From the NCBI GenBank assembly GCA_026984455.1, contig JALSSC010000031.1, positions 1 through 64,000 of the forward strand: a DNA stretch of 64,000 bases, in the 5' to 3' direction. Position 1 is the stretch's first letter. The number at the start of each line of letters is the position of its first letter. The notes beneath the pieces were generated by a model. It was not told the origin of the DNA and did no database searches. It worked only from the letters and a program-made list of their open reading frames with translations. The position numbers and the translations under genes are program-made. The DNA is from Chromatiaceae bacterium. GTDB lineage: Bacteria > Pseudomonadota > Gammaproteobacteria > Chromatiales > Chromatiaceae. Shown here piece after piece: positions 63,607 to 64,000 of this stretch.

Positions 63607-64000
63607 ATGACTGAAAATTTTGCAGAACTCCTCGAAGAAAGCCTTTCCGCCACCCAGCTCAAGCCGGGTTCCATCGTCGTCGGCACGGTGGTGGCCATCA
63701 ATGACGACTCGGTGATCGTCAACGCCGGTCTCAAGTCGGAGGGGGTGATCCCCCGCAACCAGTTCATCGGTCCCGACGGCAACCTGGAGGTCCAGGTGGG
63801 CGACCAGGTGGAGGTGGCGGTGGAGGCCGTGGAGGACGGCTTCGGCGCGACCCGCCTGTCCCGCGAGAAGGCCAAGCGCGCCCAGGCCTGGGAACGCCTG
63901 GAGAAGGCCTTCGAGGACGAGGAGATCGTCAAGGGCATGCTCACCGGCAAGGTCAAGGGCGGCTTCACCGTGGACCTCGGCGAGATCCGCGCCTTCCTGC
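63607..64000 (+). CDS. rpsA: 30S ribosomal protein S1, cut by the window end
   Basis: The first 131 residues of S1 are present: [21 protein letters not shown], then the first S1/OB domain ([25 protein letters not shown]) and the start of the second ([21 protein letters not shown]-like). S1 recruits mRNA to the 30S subunit. The upstream region lacks a clear Shine-Dalgarno sequence, as is known for rpsA in other gammaproteobacteria, where S1 regulates its own translation. The reading frame is open at the window edge, so the gene is partial. Confidence 0.97.
   Translation, partial: MTENFAELLEESLSATQLKPGSIVVGTVVAINDDSVIVNAGLKSEGVIPRNQFIGPDGNLEVQVGDQVEVAVEAVEDGFGATRLSREKAKRAQAWERLEKAFEDEEIVKGMLTGKVKGGFTVDLGEIRAFL

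Overview
This window is a GC-rich, gene-dense chromosomal segment of a gammaproteobacterium. Several blocks have classic gammaproteobacterial gene order: dusB-fis-purH, trpDC-crp-osmC-speD, lysC-csrA-tRNA-Ser(GCU) and aroA-cmk-rpsA. A proteobacterial phosphoribulokinase and a CbbY-type phosphatase point to Calvin-Benson CO2 fixation. A sucrose synthesis and breakdown locus suggests an osmotically stressed habitat, and a PEP-CTERM/XrtA exopolysaccharide cluster suggests a floc- or biofilm-forming lifestyle. I infer an autotroph of the Chromatiales/Ectothiorhodospiraceae kind; no rRNA or other decisive taxonomic marker is present.

Layout. 0.1-3.4 kb: comF, coaD, a YfhL-type ferredoxin and gamma-glutamyltranspeptidase. 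3.4-8.6 kb: a Tim44-like membrane protein and a lipid-transport operon (PqiA split into two genes, PqiB, PqiC, then an MlaC-like protein). 8.9-15.6 kb: poorly characterised proteins, including a cNMP/rhodanese/coiled-coil protein, a coiled-coil/membrane/FGE-fold protein, a YkgJ protein, a 2OG-Fe(II) oxygenase and two unknowns. 15.9-19.6 kb: a PiuC-type hydroxylase, then an 'HPr-rel-A' cassette: Tat-like small secreted protein, PqqD-like protein and HprK-related kinase, translationally coupled, with a divergent nucleotidyltransferase. 19.6-27.4 kb (minus): dusB-fis-purH-lpxA-purD-vanZ-glgP. 27.8-29.5 kb: CbbY-like phosphatase and CysZ.

29.7-40.1 kb: an eleven-kilobase XrtA-associated exopolysaccharide operon (export lipoprotein, chain-length protein, tyrosine kinase, outer-membrane protein, ATPase, WecB, deacetylase, FemAB protein, glycosyltransferase) without the exosortase itself. 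40.1-44.7 kb: RNase T, MlaA, GloB, phosphoribulokinase and a MurU-like nucleotidyltransferase. 44.9-50.2 kb: sucrose-phosphate phosphatase and a sucrose-phosphorylase-like enzyme, both lower in GC than their surroundings, divergent from sucrose-phosphate synthase. 50.3-56.4 kb: speD, osmC-like, crp, trpCD, lysC, csrA, tRNA-Ser. 57-64 kb: murJ, mpl, ubiX, aroA, cmk and the start of rpsA.

Scattered between genes are two families of small palindromic repeat elements. One is 164 bp with three almost identical copies. The other has terminal inverted repeats that end in the motif GACGGGTAT, with two complete and at least four partial copies. The elements cluster just downstream of tRNA-Ser. No transposase, phage, plasmid or CRISPR gene is visible. 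The most attractive under-described system is the HPr-rel-A cassette, a kinase/peptide-carrier/nucleotidyltransferase set with its own candidate secreted substrate, lying in the same window as an exosortase-type polysaccharide cluster.
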